This document shows, piece by piece, positions 12,015 to 21,936 of a DNA stretch of 64,000 nucleotides. The notes under the pieces are model-generated. The model was not told the DNA's origin and did not search any database. It worked only from the letters and a program-made list of their open reading frames with translations. Both the position numbers and the translations under genes were made by a program. Source of the stretch: Thelephora terrestris (taxonomy: Eukaryota > Basidiomycota > Agaricomycetes > Thelephorales > Thelephoraceae); contig WIUZ02000021.1 of NCBI GenBank assembly GCA_015956445.1, positions 638,761-702,760 of the forward strand, in the 5' to 3' direction. Positions within the stretch are counted from its first letter, which is position 1, and every line of letters begins with the position of its first letter.

Positions 12015-12641
12015 AAATGCCACGCCCCTTCCACGACTCAGGAGTTGAGTCATCATTTCTATTGTTTACTGCGCATGACCCACATGACATCATATGCCCC
12101 TATTTCTTAGTCATATGCTCCCCTTTTGCCATTGGCTGTTAGTCAGCCATACCCACATTCCTTCCGAACATTCTCAGGATACGTCATGCTTTGTAATTGC
12201 TCTGTAATGCTCTCAAATTGCTATTGGCCGCCACACTTCCGTTTATCAGCTGATAATTTGTAGCATTAGTCACCACGTAACGCACAGACCATGCAGTGCT
12301 GCGCACGGACCATGTTTGTCTGTGTTTGTATCTTTAGGGTAGTTACATGTCACTGTCACGTCACAAATCTAAGTAGTATATATACTCAGAGTAGTTTAGC
12401 CTGTACTCCTTAGATTTGTTATCATCAGACTCTCCGTGACCTCTACTGCTGTGTGCTTAGAGCAAGAGTGCCTGAAGACCCTTGTCTCCTTCTTTCTCCT
12501 CTTCTCCAATCTAGTCTGTGAAGAGACTTCCGATATCCCTGGGTTTGCAACAGGGTTATAACTGTGTGTTTGACCCCTGCGTGTGATAGGTTTGGATAGC
12601 AAGAGTGCTATTGGACTGTAGAGGTCGCGTCGGCCTGACAC
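12015..12641. other. stretch without recognised gene
   Basis: AT-richer spacer between the coiled-coil gene and repeat C. The open frame at 12396-12641 (minus) has no support. A second TATATA word occurs near 12378. Confidence 0.35.
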
Positions 12642-12748
12642 TCGGACCTGATGAGTTCGCTGAGGGATCTACTCTGTGAGTGTGTCCTTCAGTATTATTC
12701 CAAGGGAATCAGACGTACTATGTCACTCAGTTGTTCCTGTTCCTTGAT
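12642..12748. repeat. repeat C, copy 1
   Basis: 107 bp that recurs almost unchanged, same orientation, at 20149-20255 (CTCGGACCTGATGAGTTCGC through GTTCCTTGAT). It ends exactly where the left inverted repeat of the 12748-19598 block begins. Confidence 0.9.
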
Positions 12749-12845
12749 GTCAGGGCCACTCTACCCCAACAACTACCAGTGCACTGAGCTGACTCTGCAG
12801 AGTACCCACTAGTCCAACTAGCTGTGAGAGAACGATCATGTCAGG
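12748..12845 (+). repeat. left inverted repeat (D) of the 12748-19598 block
   Basis: Pairs with 19495-19598 in inverse orientation; shared words include AACAACTACCAGTGCACTGA and GACTCTGCAGAGTAC. Confidence 0.85.
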
Positions 12846-13024
12846 GTTGAAGGCCTGCTTACTGTCTGGGGGACGTGTCACGAATGCGTGACATAGTAAG
12901 GAAGATCACACAGATAATTCAAGACATTGGTCTTATTCGCAGTCGCAGTAGTAATGATACAAAAGGAGACAAGAAAGAAGCTAAACGAGGAGGAAAAGAT
13001 CTATCTTACAAACGCAGTCCTGAT

Positions 13025-13842
13025 CTACGGACAACAATGAGCGAAGTGGAAGGGATTGTATATCGACTGAGGACAGTAAGTGTAATCTCGAGATATCGGA
13101 TCCACCCAGCAGTCTCAACACCCTAGAACATCGTGCTCCAAACCATCAAACATGTCCTTCCTCACTGAATCTAACCCTTCATGGACTAGATCGAATCCAT
13201 ACTTTTCCTGAAGACTCGCTACCTCCAACTTCAGCCGCATTTGAACCTGGTGACTCTTGCTTGACGGGCAACACCACTGTCCAGAACGAGTCATCGGACT
13301 CTTGCACTCTTTCTTTGAGGTCCTCGCCACCATCTGAGGAACTGGAGCAGGACTCCAGGGAGGGGATTGAGGAAGAGGGACTCCTTGATCCTGGTGGTGT
13401 CGGAGGGACAACGGGGGAGTGAGGAACGGGGTCAGTACAATATGCCCCTCGGCACTGGTGCCCGAAATAGCGGAAGAGAGATTCCTGGAATGGTTTCCAA
13501 TGTTCCAAGGCAAAGTGAGTGAAGTCTAAGACTGTTCACAACAACATACATCACATCCATCTGACCCTCCAACTTCCTGATACGATCTTCCCTCTCTTGC
13601 TCCATTGCGTCCCTCAAAGGGGAAACACCAGGAGCCCATCGTTGAGTCCGGTTAGGGTCTTCATAACCGGCCTGTTCCCAAAACTGAGAGGGAGCGTTGT
13701 GGGCCGTCAAGAAATCTACGGCGACCTTGTTGTCCTGAGCGATGTTGGTAGGAGTGTCATACAGATGCTGTTCAACATCATAGGGGGTGTCATCCTTGTA
13801 GGAGACAGAGACAAAGGGGGTGGCAGTGGCGTTAAGAGACAT
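13025..13842 (-). pseudogene. broken paralog (copy 1) of the gene at 14050-14953
   Basis: The N-terminus from the ATG at 13842 (MSLNATATPF) parallels copy 2 and shares FLTAHNAP and FWEQAGYEDP. At about 13527 the sequence lacks five bases present in copy 2, which throws the frame before the shared FGHQC...AYCTDP block; that block continues in another frame to about 13179. Further on, EVASLQ.KYGF.LV and DVLGC match copy 2, then TGA (13117-13115) stands where copy 2 has AGA, while homology (YCPQSIYNPFHFAH) goes on to about 13025. Two separate lesions make this a pseudogene unless they are sequence errors. Confidence 0.7.
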
Positions 13843-14049
13843 AGTAGCAAAAGGTTGTTTATGAGAGGAGGAAGTTGTTGTGAGTTGGTGGGAGTGGAAA
13901 AGAGATGATGAGGGAAAAGACGAAGGCAAGCCACAGCCTAAATATGTCACGAACGCGTGACATAGTAGCCAAAATCGCACAGGTAATCCAAGACATTGGT
14001 CTTATTCGCAGTAATAATAGTACACGAGTGGTTAAAAAGAACTACAAAT

Positions 14050-14953
14050 TCAGACAAGAACAAACAGGTCGACATCGCAGGAACAGTTCTGGGGAAGAGG
14101 GCAACGATGAGCGAAGTGGTGAGGGTTATAAACGCTCTCAGGACAGTAGGACCACTCTCGCGTCACCGGATCCTGCCAACATTCTCTACACCCCAACACA
14201 TCATGAGAGAGACTCTCATACATCTCTCGTCGCACGTCCAGCAAGGCCCCGCTCACTAAGGAGAACCCATAGCGGTCTTGGAGACCCGCCACTTCCACCT
14301 TCAACTTCATCTTCACCTGCCGTGACTTGTCGGAGGGACGACAGCGTTGACCAGAACGAGTCATCGGACTCTTGCGGGTCTTCTTCTTCTGGGACCTCTC
14401 CACCATCTGGTGAACTGGGGCAGGACTCCAGGGAGGGGATGGAGGGAGAGGAACACCCTGATCCTGGCGGTGGCGAAGGGACGACTGGGGACTTGCAAGG
14501 GGGGTCGGTGCAATAGGCCCCGTGGCATTGGTGTCCGAAATATCGGAAGAGAGATGCCTGGAAAGGTCCCCAATGTTCCAAAGCAAAGTGAGAGAAGTCA
14601 TCATTCAAACTGTTCATGATGACGTACATGCGGTCCACGCGCTTCTCCAACTTCGCGATCCTATCCTCCCTCTCCCTCTCCATGACGTCCAATAAGCGAG
14701 AGGCCGCAGGGTGTTGAGCCTGCATCCGAGGCGAGGGAAGCCTGGGGTCTTCGTACCCAGCCTGTTCCCAGAACTCGGCAGGGGCGTTATGAGCGGTAAG
14801 GAAATTGATGGCAACCTGGTTGTCATGGGCGATGTTGGCGGCAGAGTCGTACAGGTGTTGCTCCACGTTGTAAGGAGCATCCGTCTCGAAGGACGGGGTG
14901 AAGGGGGTGGCGACGGCATTGAGCACGGCATTGTTGGCAGTGAAAGAAGACAT
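14050..14953 (-). CDS. hypothetical protein with conserved Cys-rich C-terminus (copy 2, intact)
   Basis: The start is the ATG at 14953 (MSSFTANNAVLN). My model has exon 1 at 14953-14396 and exon 2 at 14316-14050 (274 residues), with a 79-nt GT-AG intron. The unspliced frame also stays open to 14216, but the alternative C-terminus (KLKVEVAGLQDRYGFSLV through YCPESVYNPHHFAH) is the one conserved in the broken paralog, which favours splicing. Features: an N-terminal region with FLTAHNAPAEFWEQAGYEDP, a short heptad-like stretch (REREDRIAKLEKRVDRMYV), FGHQCHGAYCTDP, a Ser/Pro/acidic linker, and a Cys-containing tail. I recognise no family. A TATTTAAG box lies about 90 bp upstream. It lies inside the inverted-repeat block and may be element-borne. 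Confidence 0.6.
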
Positions 14954-15109
14954 AGTAGTAAGGGGATCGTTGAAAAGTAGTACTGGTGTTTGGTGGGAGT
15001 GGAAAAGAGACGATGAGGGGAAACGATCATTAATCCCCCTGACTTAAATACATCCTGACTCAAAGGAAACCGAAAAGGGAAAACAAAAACTCACTATCCA
15101 TTAAACGTC

Positions 15110-15473
15110 CCCATTAGGGTAAACGAACCCTCAGCCCCAATCACGATCAAACCAGAGAAATCCCCATCGATTACGGGAAATCCCCATCCGCCTTCTACTG
15201 CTACCTGAAACGAGAGAAGTCCCCACCGATCATGGGAAATCCCCATCAGTCTTCTACTACCCCCGTCGATCATGAGAAATCCCCATTGTGCTTCTAATAA
15301 ACTCCTTACGACTATTCCCCTATTTCATTTCGTCATTTGTCGTTCTAGAGTCCCACTTCTCTGACTCATTCCCCCTGCCCTAAACTACGCACAGACCATG
15401 TTGACTCCTGTTTGACTCGTTGTAGAATAATGACTCCTGTAGAGGATTGGGTATATAAGGAAGAGCGTTCGCT
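15110..15473 (+). repeat. repeat A, copy 1: GAAATCCCCAT array plus TATA promoter
   Basis: Recurs in the same orientation at 19622-19985. The first half holds five copies of (G)AAATCCCCAT or close variants (15157-15289); the second half ends in GGGTATATAAGGAAGAG. The TATA word at 15452 lies 150 bp before the ATG of the next ORF. It looks like an LTR or promoter fragment. Confidence 0.8.
15452..15459 (+). promoter_or_regulatory. TATA box upstream of the 15602 ORF
   Basis: TATATAAG in GGGTATATAAGG; the same promoter stands at 19964 in repeat A copy 2, where it is followed by repeat B, not a gene. Confidence 0.55.
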
Positions 15474-15601
15474 CCTTTCTTTCCCCATTCTCAATCTCTT
15501 CTGTACTCCTCTACCCACAACCTGAATAAAAGTAAGCTGAGGAATTCTCCTCACACATTACCTTCTCTGACTCCTTTCAGCAGGAATCCTCCTGCCAGTG
15601 T

Positions 15602-16225
15602 ATGTTCAGTGCCCCAAACCCCTTTCCCTCTACCAGTCCCGTCCAGCGACCCGTCATCCCTGACGCCAGAAGATCTATCTGGGAGTATAAGCTCATCAGA
15701 AGTCTTCAAGTAAACCGAACCGCCGGTTTACTTACCCATTTTCCCTACTACCGACCCTTTGCAGCTCTTGACGCCGGAGTCACTACCCCTCCGTTTCTAC
15801 TAGGAGCAGATCATCAATTCCTCTGGAATTCAGATCTTACTGAGAGCGTCCTTGCGACTGTCTACTTCAGTATCAGCCCAGCCTTTTACTTCCCTTCTCC
15901 ACGTGTTCATCTCACGACTAACATCCACACCCACTCCCCTGCTATTATCGTTCTTTGGTGGGAAATCCCAACTGAATTACCTTACTCTGTCATAGAATAC
16001 CTCGTCAACTTCGAACGACTTAGTGATCAAGACTTCGAACCGTTCGTACAGCAACTCAATCAGTTCTGCCAAGACTACCACTCGCCCGTTCATCCGTATC
16101 AAACCGAATCACCCCTCTCTCTTGATATTCCTCCTCCCCTCGTCTCCACGCCCGGAACCCCCTTCAAAACCAGACCCGACACCCCTCACCCCACTGCTAA
16201 TCCTCTAGCGCCCCACAAACAGTAA
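15602..16225 (+). CDS. hypothetical protein, 207 residues, single exon
   Basis: The ATG at 15602 follows a TATA box by 150 bp and a C/T-rich leader. The protein has a central aromatic and hydrophobic part (FLLGADHQFLWNSDL, IIVLWWEIPTELPYSVIEYL), then a Phe/Gln-rich helix-like stretch (DFEPFVQQLNQFCQDY) and a Pro/Thr-rich tail. No signal peptide is seen. I do not recognise a family. The W....LP...IEYL...(D)..F...(Q)L pattern is loosely like the small proteins at 21.4-24 kb, but the match is weak. Confidence 0.5.
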   Translation: MFSAPNPFPSTSPVQRPVIPDARRSIWEYKLIRSLQVNRTAGLLTHFPYYRPFAALDAGVTTPPFLLGADHQFLWNSDLTESVLATVYFSISPAFYFPSPRVHLTTNIHTHSPAIIVLWWEIPTELPYSVIEYLVNFERLSDQDFEPFVQQLNQFCQDYHSPVHPYQTESPLSLDIPPPLVSTPGTPFKTRPDTPHPTANPLAPHKQ

Positions 16226-16617
16226 GCAGGCCTACAACCCTGACAAAATACATCCAGATCAATGAACAACCCAAACGGGTAAAGACAATGCGCCATTGTG
16301 TCAGGAACATGGTATTTTTAAACTTTTTATAACACACCCTTTCTTCGAACTCTTCTTACCAATTCTTATGTTTCGAATGCTTCATACTCCTTATCCTTCA
16401 CACCAATCATTCGAAACACACACACGCGCGTACTATTCCCAGCGAATCCACAACGAGCTATACAAGTGCTATCCAATCCCATCAAAAATCAACGCTATCT
16501 ACGGCAGGCCTCATGGTCATCACCCTTCCATCCCGGAGATCGAAGTGCTGGCCCCTCCTTGCAAGGACCTCCCCAAACATGGCGTCACCATCTTCGGCAC
16601 TCAGCTGAACGACCAGT
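16226..16617. other. convergent spacer
   Basis: Space between the ORF ending at 16225 and the minus-strand gene ending at 16618. The open frame at 16296-16856 (plus) overlaps that gene and is not supported. Confidence 0.35.
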
Positions 16618-18221
16618 TCAAGCCGATAGGAAGAGATACCTTCGAGCGGACCGATCAGCCTCCCAGATGTCACCGAACTGCTGAACACCTGGTCCCACAT
16701 CTCCATCACCGGGTGACTGCTCGACAGTACTGTCGACGTAGTCGGCAAGCGACCCTCCGTCTCCCTCATCGGACCCCTGGGCGGAATCCTGTCTTGCGAG
16801 TCGTAGCTGGTGGCGAAGCTGGATCTCCGACTCGACCTGTCGGTAGGGACGGTTGACTCGATAGCGGAACTCTCGTCCCCCACCTCGACCAGACTGGTCA
16901 CCATCCGACTCGACTGGACGAGGATAGGGATTAGCCGATGGAGCCATGCGATGAGCAGGACGGCGTCGAGAGCGTTTGCATCGTTGCCCCTTTGTCACCG
17001 GACGTACCTCGGCGACCCTCGGAGCATCTTCGGCTCGGTCAACCTCCATGACCTCATCCTCGATCTTCACCAACTGATGGATTGGCTGCAAGACGCAGCG
17101 CCCACAGTTCTCCTTGTCGGAAGCGGCCAAAGTGGAAGCCGGAGCTGGAGTCGGAACGGGAACCGCGTTCTCGATCGGAGGCATCGCGTAGGACGACGGG
17201 TTAGGCGATGGCAGTACCACCTCGTCGGCGTACTCCAGCTCGAACGGAACATCGGCGGTCCCCTGACCAACCAATTTGGGACCCTCCTTGCAGTTGCAGG
17301 TTTTGTCCTGCAAGGACTCGACCTGCGCTGTCAACACAGCCACCACGTTCTCGAGTTCTTTGGTCTAGGAAATGTCAGCTTCCATCATTCTAAGCAATGA
17401 TGAAAGCAGCATTACCTTTTCATCCCTTCTGGCCAATGCCCCCTTAATGTTGTTGTCCCGAACCTTCAACCCGGCGATCAACTCTTGATGGTTGGCGACC
17501 ATTGCCTCCAACGCCTCGTTCGTCCCTTGTTGGAAGGCTGCCAAGGTCTCCTTCATTTGAAGACCCTCTGTCGACAAACGAAGGACGTCTGCCTTCGCCT
17601 CCTTCACCTCACGCTCCAAACGTTCCACCTAGGCAGTTTGATTAGTCGAGAGTCATACTCGAATATTCAAACGGAGAACCTACCTTGCTCTCCCCCTCCC
17701 GAACGAGCGACCACAACAACGACGTGGCGGCAGTAGCATGGCGTACGGCCCGAGGAACGGTCGCTCCGTGCTCCAATAGGTCCTGATCGTAGATTCCCCT
17801 TTGCAGGGTGTACCAGAGCTCCTTCTTGATCGGATGCTCCAACTCCCCGAACCTACCCCTCATTCGGAAGGCCACCTTCTCGGCGATGATCGTACGGACC
17901 CAGAGCTCGTCGTCCCAGGTCAACCCCACCAAATGAGGCATCGTCTCCCTGAGACGTTCGGCGTCCACTTCCGTGACGACCTCCAAGATCTAGAAGCCGT
18001 TAGCTGGACATCAACGCCCAAAAGAACGTTCCTCTACCTAGAGGAAGGCGTTAGTGCTAGTCAACAAAAGCTCTAGCTCTCCCCCATACCTGGTCATCCG
18101 TGGTATAAGGAGTCCCAGCCGCACAGGCATAGGTCTTGCGAGCGGCGGCCCGACGGTCGATGCGAGAGATGGTTGAGATACCATTGGCGACTTTGTAGGT
18201 ATGGTTGTTGGGGAAGGACAT
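16618..18221 (-). CDS. hypothetical coiled-coil protein with Cys pairs and acidic C-terminus
   Basis: Four exons joined in frame: 18221-18090, 17989-17684, 17628-17416 and 17364-16618, gi­ving 465 residues. The ATG at 18221 lies about 65 bp after a TATAAG word. Exon 1 is short and basic. Exon 2 (about 45-146) looks globular (LVGLTWDDELWVRTIIAEK, FRMRGRFGELEHPIKKELW). Exon 3 is a continuous heptad-like coiled coil starting VERLEREVKEAKAD. Exon 4 begins with more coiled coil, then TCNCKEG and CGRC pairs, a basic stretch (KGQRCKRSRRRP) and an acidic end. I do not recognise the family. The architecture suggests a DNA-binding or scaffold protein, but that is inference. It is the last gene before the right inverted repeat of the block. 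Confidence 0.6.
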
Positions 18222-19494
18222 GTTTTGGTAAGATGATGGGGAAGTTGCTGGTGTTGCTGATCAAGGATGGCTCCAAGAAGACGTCCTTCTTATAGCCTAG
18301 ATCGGTGATCCTTCACGTGACCTACCTCGACGAACCTCATTGGTCCGGGTCACATCAACTTCCGCCCCTGTACCATCATCGTCGGCTTACTACATCAAGC
18401 TGACACCTCGGCCCGCGGGACGGCCTTGGAAGAACTTCGTTCCGGAACGCCTAGAACGCGCGCGCACTAAAAATAGGTCTCAAGACCCTGATGACCCCTT
18501 TATGACATCACGAACCCCTTTTTACGACCCCTCATGACTTTACGATTACGATCAACCCTGGACCCTGATCACACACGTGGACAGTCACATCACAGTCTCC
18601 TAACCGGAGGAAGGACTCGCCGCTATTCGGAAGCATCGCCTTAGGATCCTTCTGGTTAGCCCAGCGCATGTGGAGTAGCCGTTAGCGTGAAACGCCGGCG
18701 AATCTGTAATCCCTCATGTCCCATGAGTCTAGGCCCGACCTCCTCATGTTCGGACGTACGTTGAGGTTACCACTTGTCCGTGATGCTGTTACCGCCTACA
18801 GACAACAAGGGATGTTGAATGTCTCTACTCCCGAATCCAGCTGGCAGAGGCCATGTAAAGGGAGATTGACACCTGGCCCTTGGGTGAGATCCCCAGGTAC
18901 GAACTTTTACGACCCCATGCTCCTATTCCTTTTGGACTAGTGTTATCTTTACCCCTATGTTTCATGCAGACATTTCTTATCTCTTATGCAATCCTTCACA
19001 CGCTAGTAAGGCCCTTTGTCTTTTATTCTCCCACGCGTCACCTTTGTTCGCTTCCCTTACTTAGCGTTCTCACACTCCTTATCTCCCTTTGTTTGGACTT
19101 GATAAGGGTATATTAGGGTATTGACGTCATGGCCACTCCTTTAGTATAAGTAGCAACTGTGGCTGTATCGTAGTACCTTAGTTTTGTTACCTCAGGAAAT
19201 CCTCTGCCCTTCTCAGCCCAGTTGCAGTTAAGGCCAAGTCAGAGTTTCTTGTTTGATCCAAGACATCCCCCATCTGCTCTCCCTCCCGCTCTGCGCGTCA
19301 ACTGCGCCTCGTAACTATAGACTCTCCGCAGTCATATTAGAACACCTCGAGCGTCCAGTCGATCAACTGGTGGAGTCATCAATCCTGTTGTAGGGATCAA
19401 CCCTTGCTTGTTAAACCGAACGAAGTACGGTTTAGGTTGGGTTTCTCTTTAGGATTTCGACCTGACTTGCAGTGACCTCGGACAACCTACCGGA
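18222..19494. other. stretch without recognised gene
   Basis: No supported ORF. A CRE-like TGACGTCA occurs near 19123 followed by TAGTATAAGTAGC (about 19143), so a promoter reading rightward is possible, but no gene follows. Confidence 0.35.
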
Positions 19495-19598
19495 AGAATA
19501 GAGACGTGATCGTTCTCTCCCAAGCTAGTCGGACTAGTGAGTACTCTGCAGAGTCGGCTCAGTGCACTGGTAGTTGTTGGGGTAGAGTGGCCCTGACA
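19495..19598 (-). repeat. right inverted repeat (D') of the 12748-19598 block
   Basis: Reverse complement of 12748-12845 with few differences; ends GGGGTAGAGTGGCCCTGACA. Confidence 0.85.
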
Positions 19599-19621
19599 CA
19601 TTGTTCATTATTTTCCCAAAA

Positions 19622-19985
19622 AGGATAAATGGACCCTTAACCCTAATCACGACTCATCAAACCTCGAGAAATCCCCATTGATCATGAGAAATTCCCATCA
19701 CTCTTCTATTGCTGCCATGAAACGCAAGAAATCCCTATCGATCATGAGAAATCCCCGTCAGTCTTCTATTACTACCCTGAAACGTGGGAAATCCCCATTG
19801 TACTCCTAATGACTCATTATCTATTGTTCCCCTGTTCTGCACTCGCTATTGATCATTCTAAGTCCCACTTCTCTGACTCATTTACCCTGCCCTAAACTAC
19901 GCACAGACCATGTTGATTCTCGTTTGACTCATTGTACCATTACTAAGCCTGTAGAGGATTGGGTATATAAGGAAGAGTGTTCGCT
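19622..19985 (+). repeat. repeat A, copy 2
   Basis: Matches 15110-15473, including the AAATCCCCAT words and GGGTATATAAGGAAGAG; cut off at TTCGCT, where repeat B starts. Confidence 0.8.
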
Positions 19986-20152
19986 GTCGTGCTCGTGGGT
20001 GGTGTAGGGTTATGTTCTATACAGAAGATAACTAGACCCAGTTGGTTCGCTTAGAGACTAAGTGTATAGAAGCTAAGCAGGCTGGTTGAGTAGTCTATGA
20101 ACTCGACTAACAACTCCACAGGGTGAGCGGGGTTCCTCTTTCCGGCTCTCGG
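19983..20152 (+). repeat. repeat B, copy 2
   Basis: Matches 10052-10221; joined on the left to repeat A and on the right to repeat C through the shared word CTCGG. Confidence 0.85.
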
Positions 20153-20255
20153 ACCTGATGAGTTCGCTGAGGGATCTACTCTGTGAGTGTGTCCTTCAGT
20201 ATTATTCCAAGGGAATCAGACGTACTATATCACTCAGTTGTTCCTGTTCCTTGAT
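20149..20255 (+). repeat. repeat C, copy 2
   Basis: Matches 12642-12748 with about one substitution (ACTATATCACT for ACTATGTCACT). Confidence 0.9.
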
Positions 20256-20404
20256 TAGACACTTATCTAGTGTGTGGGGGTTTGGTGGTGATTTGATGGG
20301 AATGGAGTTCCTGATCTAAGGGGAGATCAAGAGTGGAGGGAATGATCTACTGGGGTAGACCAAAGGGGAGGGGGAAAGAGGGGGATGCTCAAAGGGTGTG
20401 TTTG

Positions 20405-20535
20405 AGGCTGAATTCCTAAGGCTGTGCTTTGATGCTGTGCTTAGGGCTGTGCTTAGGGCTGTGCCTAAGGCTGTGTATTGAGGCTGTGTATTGATGCTGT
20501 GCTTAGGGCTATGCCTAAGGCTGTGTTGAGGCTGT
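20405..20535. repeat. minisatellite of GGCTGTGCTTAG-type units
   Basis: About ten imperfect copies of a 12-16 bp unit built on GGCTGTG followed by CTTAG, CCTAAG or TATTGA. Confidence 0.8.
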
Positions 20536-21164
20536 GTCGTGTGACTAGACCTAAAAGGGAAGGTGTACACTTACACCTGGGGCTGTGCTAGATATGTTGT
20601 AAAGATGACAAGATATGTCGTAAAACTGGGAGGGTATAACTGATACCCTAAACTTTGCTGCAGATGACGTCTAGTACGTCTAACTGATATGTCTTCAATA
20701 ATCTTCAGATAATAAACCTATGTCGTAAAATATGTCGTAAATCCTTGTGGTACTGCTAAATCTGGCTGTCACTCAGTCAGTCACTTCTCTGAGGTGGGGT
20801 TATCTGCCTAAAGTTTCAGACTTTAGTACTACAGATACCAAGATTCCAACGTCTCAAGTGTACTAAGCTTATTCAGTTCTTCTGACTTAGAACTTCTTCT
20901 CACAGAGGGTAGGGCTAAAATATGGTATGTGATTGCTCAAATCACTCAACCAATCAGTCCTAAGGGAATTGAGGTAGATACTTTAGGGGGTAGATGTAGA
21001 GAGAGAGGGGGTAGATGTAAAGTGGGGGGGAAAAGAGACACTGAGCAAAAGGATGCTTAGCTGATGTGAGGATAGAGCAAACTGTGCTTTTCTCCTGAGC
21101 AGTAGGTACCTGTTTTTCTCTTAGAAGTGGGGTTGAGGTCTATATACTATTTTACACAAGAATG
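20536..21164. other. AT-rich stretch without recognised gene
   Basis: Contains repeated ATATGTCGTAAA-like words (about 20592-20740) and a TATATACTAT word at 21141, but no coding region that I can support. Confidence 0.35.
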
Positions 21165-21347
21165 TTCTAGAACATTCCAGCACTTTCCACAATGTTCCAT
21201 AATATTCCGTCATGTTCCATCTGCTTCCACAGCATTCTTGGTGTGACAAGTTATCACATTTGTGACGTTCCGTCACCTTCTAGAATGTTCCAGCACTTTC
21301 CAGCATGTTCCAGGAAGTTCCATGATGTTCTAGGGCTTTCCATGGCT
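21165..21347 (+). promoter_or_regulatory. 10-bp-phased TTCC array resembling step-type heat-shock elements
   Basis: Block 1 (21165-21244) has eight TTC words each exactly 10 bp apart; block 2 (21268-21347) has eight more in the same 10-bp spacing. The first unit, TTCTAGAACATTC, also fits the classic TTCnnGAAnnTTC element. Known yeast step-type elements are TTC units every 10 bp. A TATATA word lies just upstream at 21141. It could equally be a neutral minisatellite, and no gene start lies close to it. Confidence 0.55.
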
Positions 21348-21438
21348 ATCTGATCTCTTGATCTAATCTGTAGGATCCTTATCTTATCTTATCTACAATG
21401 GATTATAATTAGATTTCTGTTATCTAATCTTATCTGGA

Positions 21439-21936
21439 TTAAACAATATTTAAATCATTTAAATAACCCATTGACCAGTCTGTTGAGTATAAATTGTGCG
21501 TAAAATCGTAAAATAAATAATGATAATCCTGGGGTCCGACATCCGCGGGAAACTTTAAACGATCGTCCCTGATCGCAATTATCCCAACAAGTCTGGGATT
21601 CATTATTTTATATTTACTGATTGTAAACACAATAGAGGTGGACGTACATTCCAAGGGATAGACCCTGACCATCTCAATCCTGATTGAATAGAAGAGGACT
21701 CTGAGATGGTACTGGAATTCCAGATCACTTTGTCCTTTTCTGAGGCGTAGGTGGAATGGATCACATCGGTGGTAGAGGTGGAAGAATTGTCCGTCGATTT
21801 CTCCTATCAAGTTGACTAGCGTCTGCAAGCGAACCCGTTCCTGTTTGTTGTAGTAGAGGTAGCAATAGAGTTCGAGGGAGGTAGTCCAATACTGGTCTAT
21901 TCCTTCTGGCTCTACACAGTAGTCGATGATGTGCAT
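21439..21936 (-). CDS. hypothetical small protein, member 1 of a local family
   Basis: I start at the first ATG (21936, MHIIDYCVEPEGIDQYW); the open frame extends further upstream, but only from a TTG. This gives 165 residues in one exon, with no signal peptide. The middle has SLELYCYLYYNKQERVRLQ and then FFHLYHRCDPFHLRLRKGQ, spaced like L.YLLK.K..R and W..H...L in the ORFs at 22591 and 23357. I do not recognise it. Its 3' end lies against GATA-rich DNA (TTATC repeats at 21378-21400). Confidence 0.5.
   Translation of the reverse strand: MHIIDYCVEPEGIDQYWTTSLELYCYLYYNKQERVRLQTLVNLIGEIDGQFFHLYHRCDPFHLRLRKGQSDLEFQYHLRVLFYSIRIEMVRVYPLECTSTSIVFTISKYKIMNPRLVGIIAIRDDRLKFPADVGPQDYHYLFYDFTHNLYSTDWSMGYLNDLNIV

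Larger units (their letters stand above)
12876..15050. repeat. tandem duplication of a ~1.07-kb gene unit
   Basis: Unit 1 begins at 12876 and unit 2 at 13945, each opening with the small palindrome TGTCACGAAYGCGTGACA and followed by GACATTGGTCTTATTCGCAG. Each unit carries the 3' tail, coding region and upstream TATTTA-type box of the paralogous genes described next. The copies have diverged clearly, so the duplication is not recent. Confidence 0.8.
12748..19598. mobile_element. putative gene-bearing element bounded by ~100-bp inverted repeats
   Basis: The left end starts TGTCAGGGCCACTCTACCCC and its reverse complement closes the right end at 19598. The match continues for about 95-100 bp with a handful of differences (12748-12845 against 19598-19495). 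Inside are the duplicated gene pair, the ORF at 15602, and the spliced gene at 16618-18221; no transposase is visible. I find no clear target-site duplication. TGTCAG...CTGACA ends also fit two LTR fragments lying in opposite orientation, so a true terminal-inverted-repeat element is only one reading. Confidence 0.4.
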
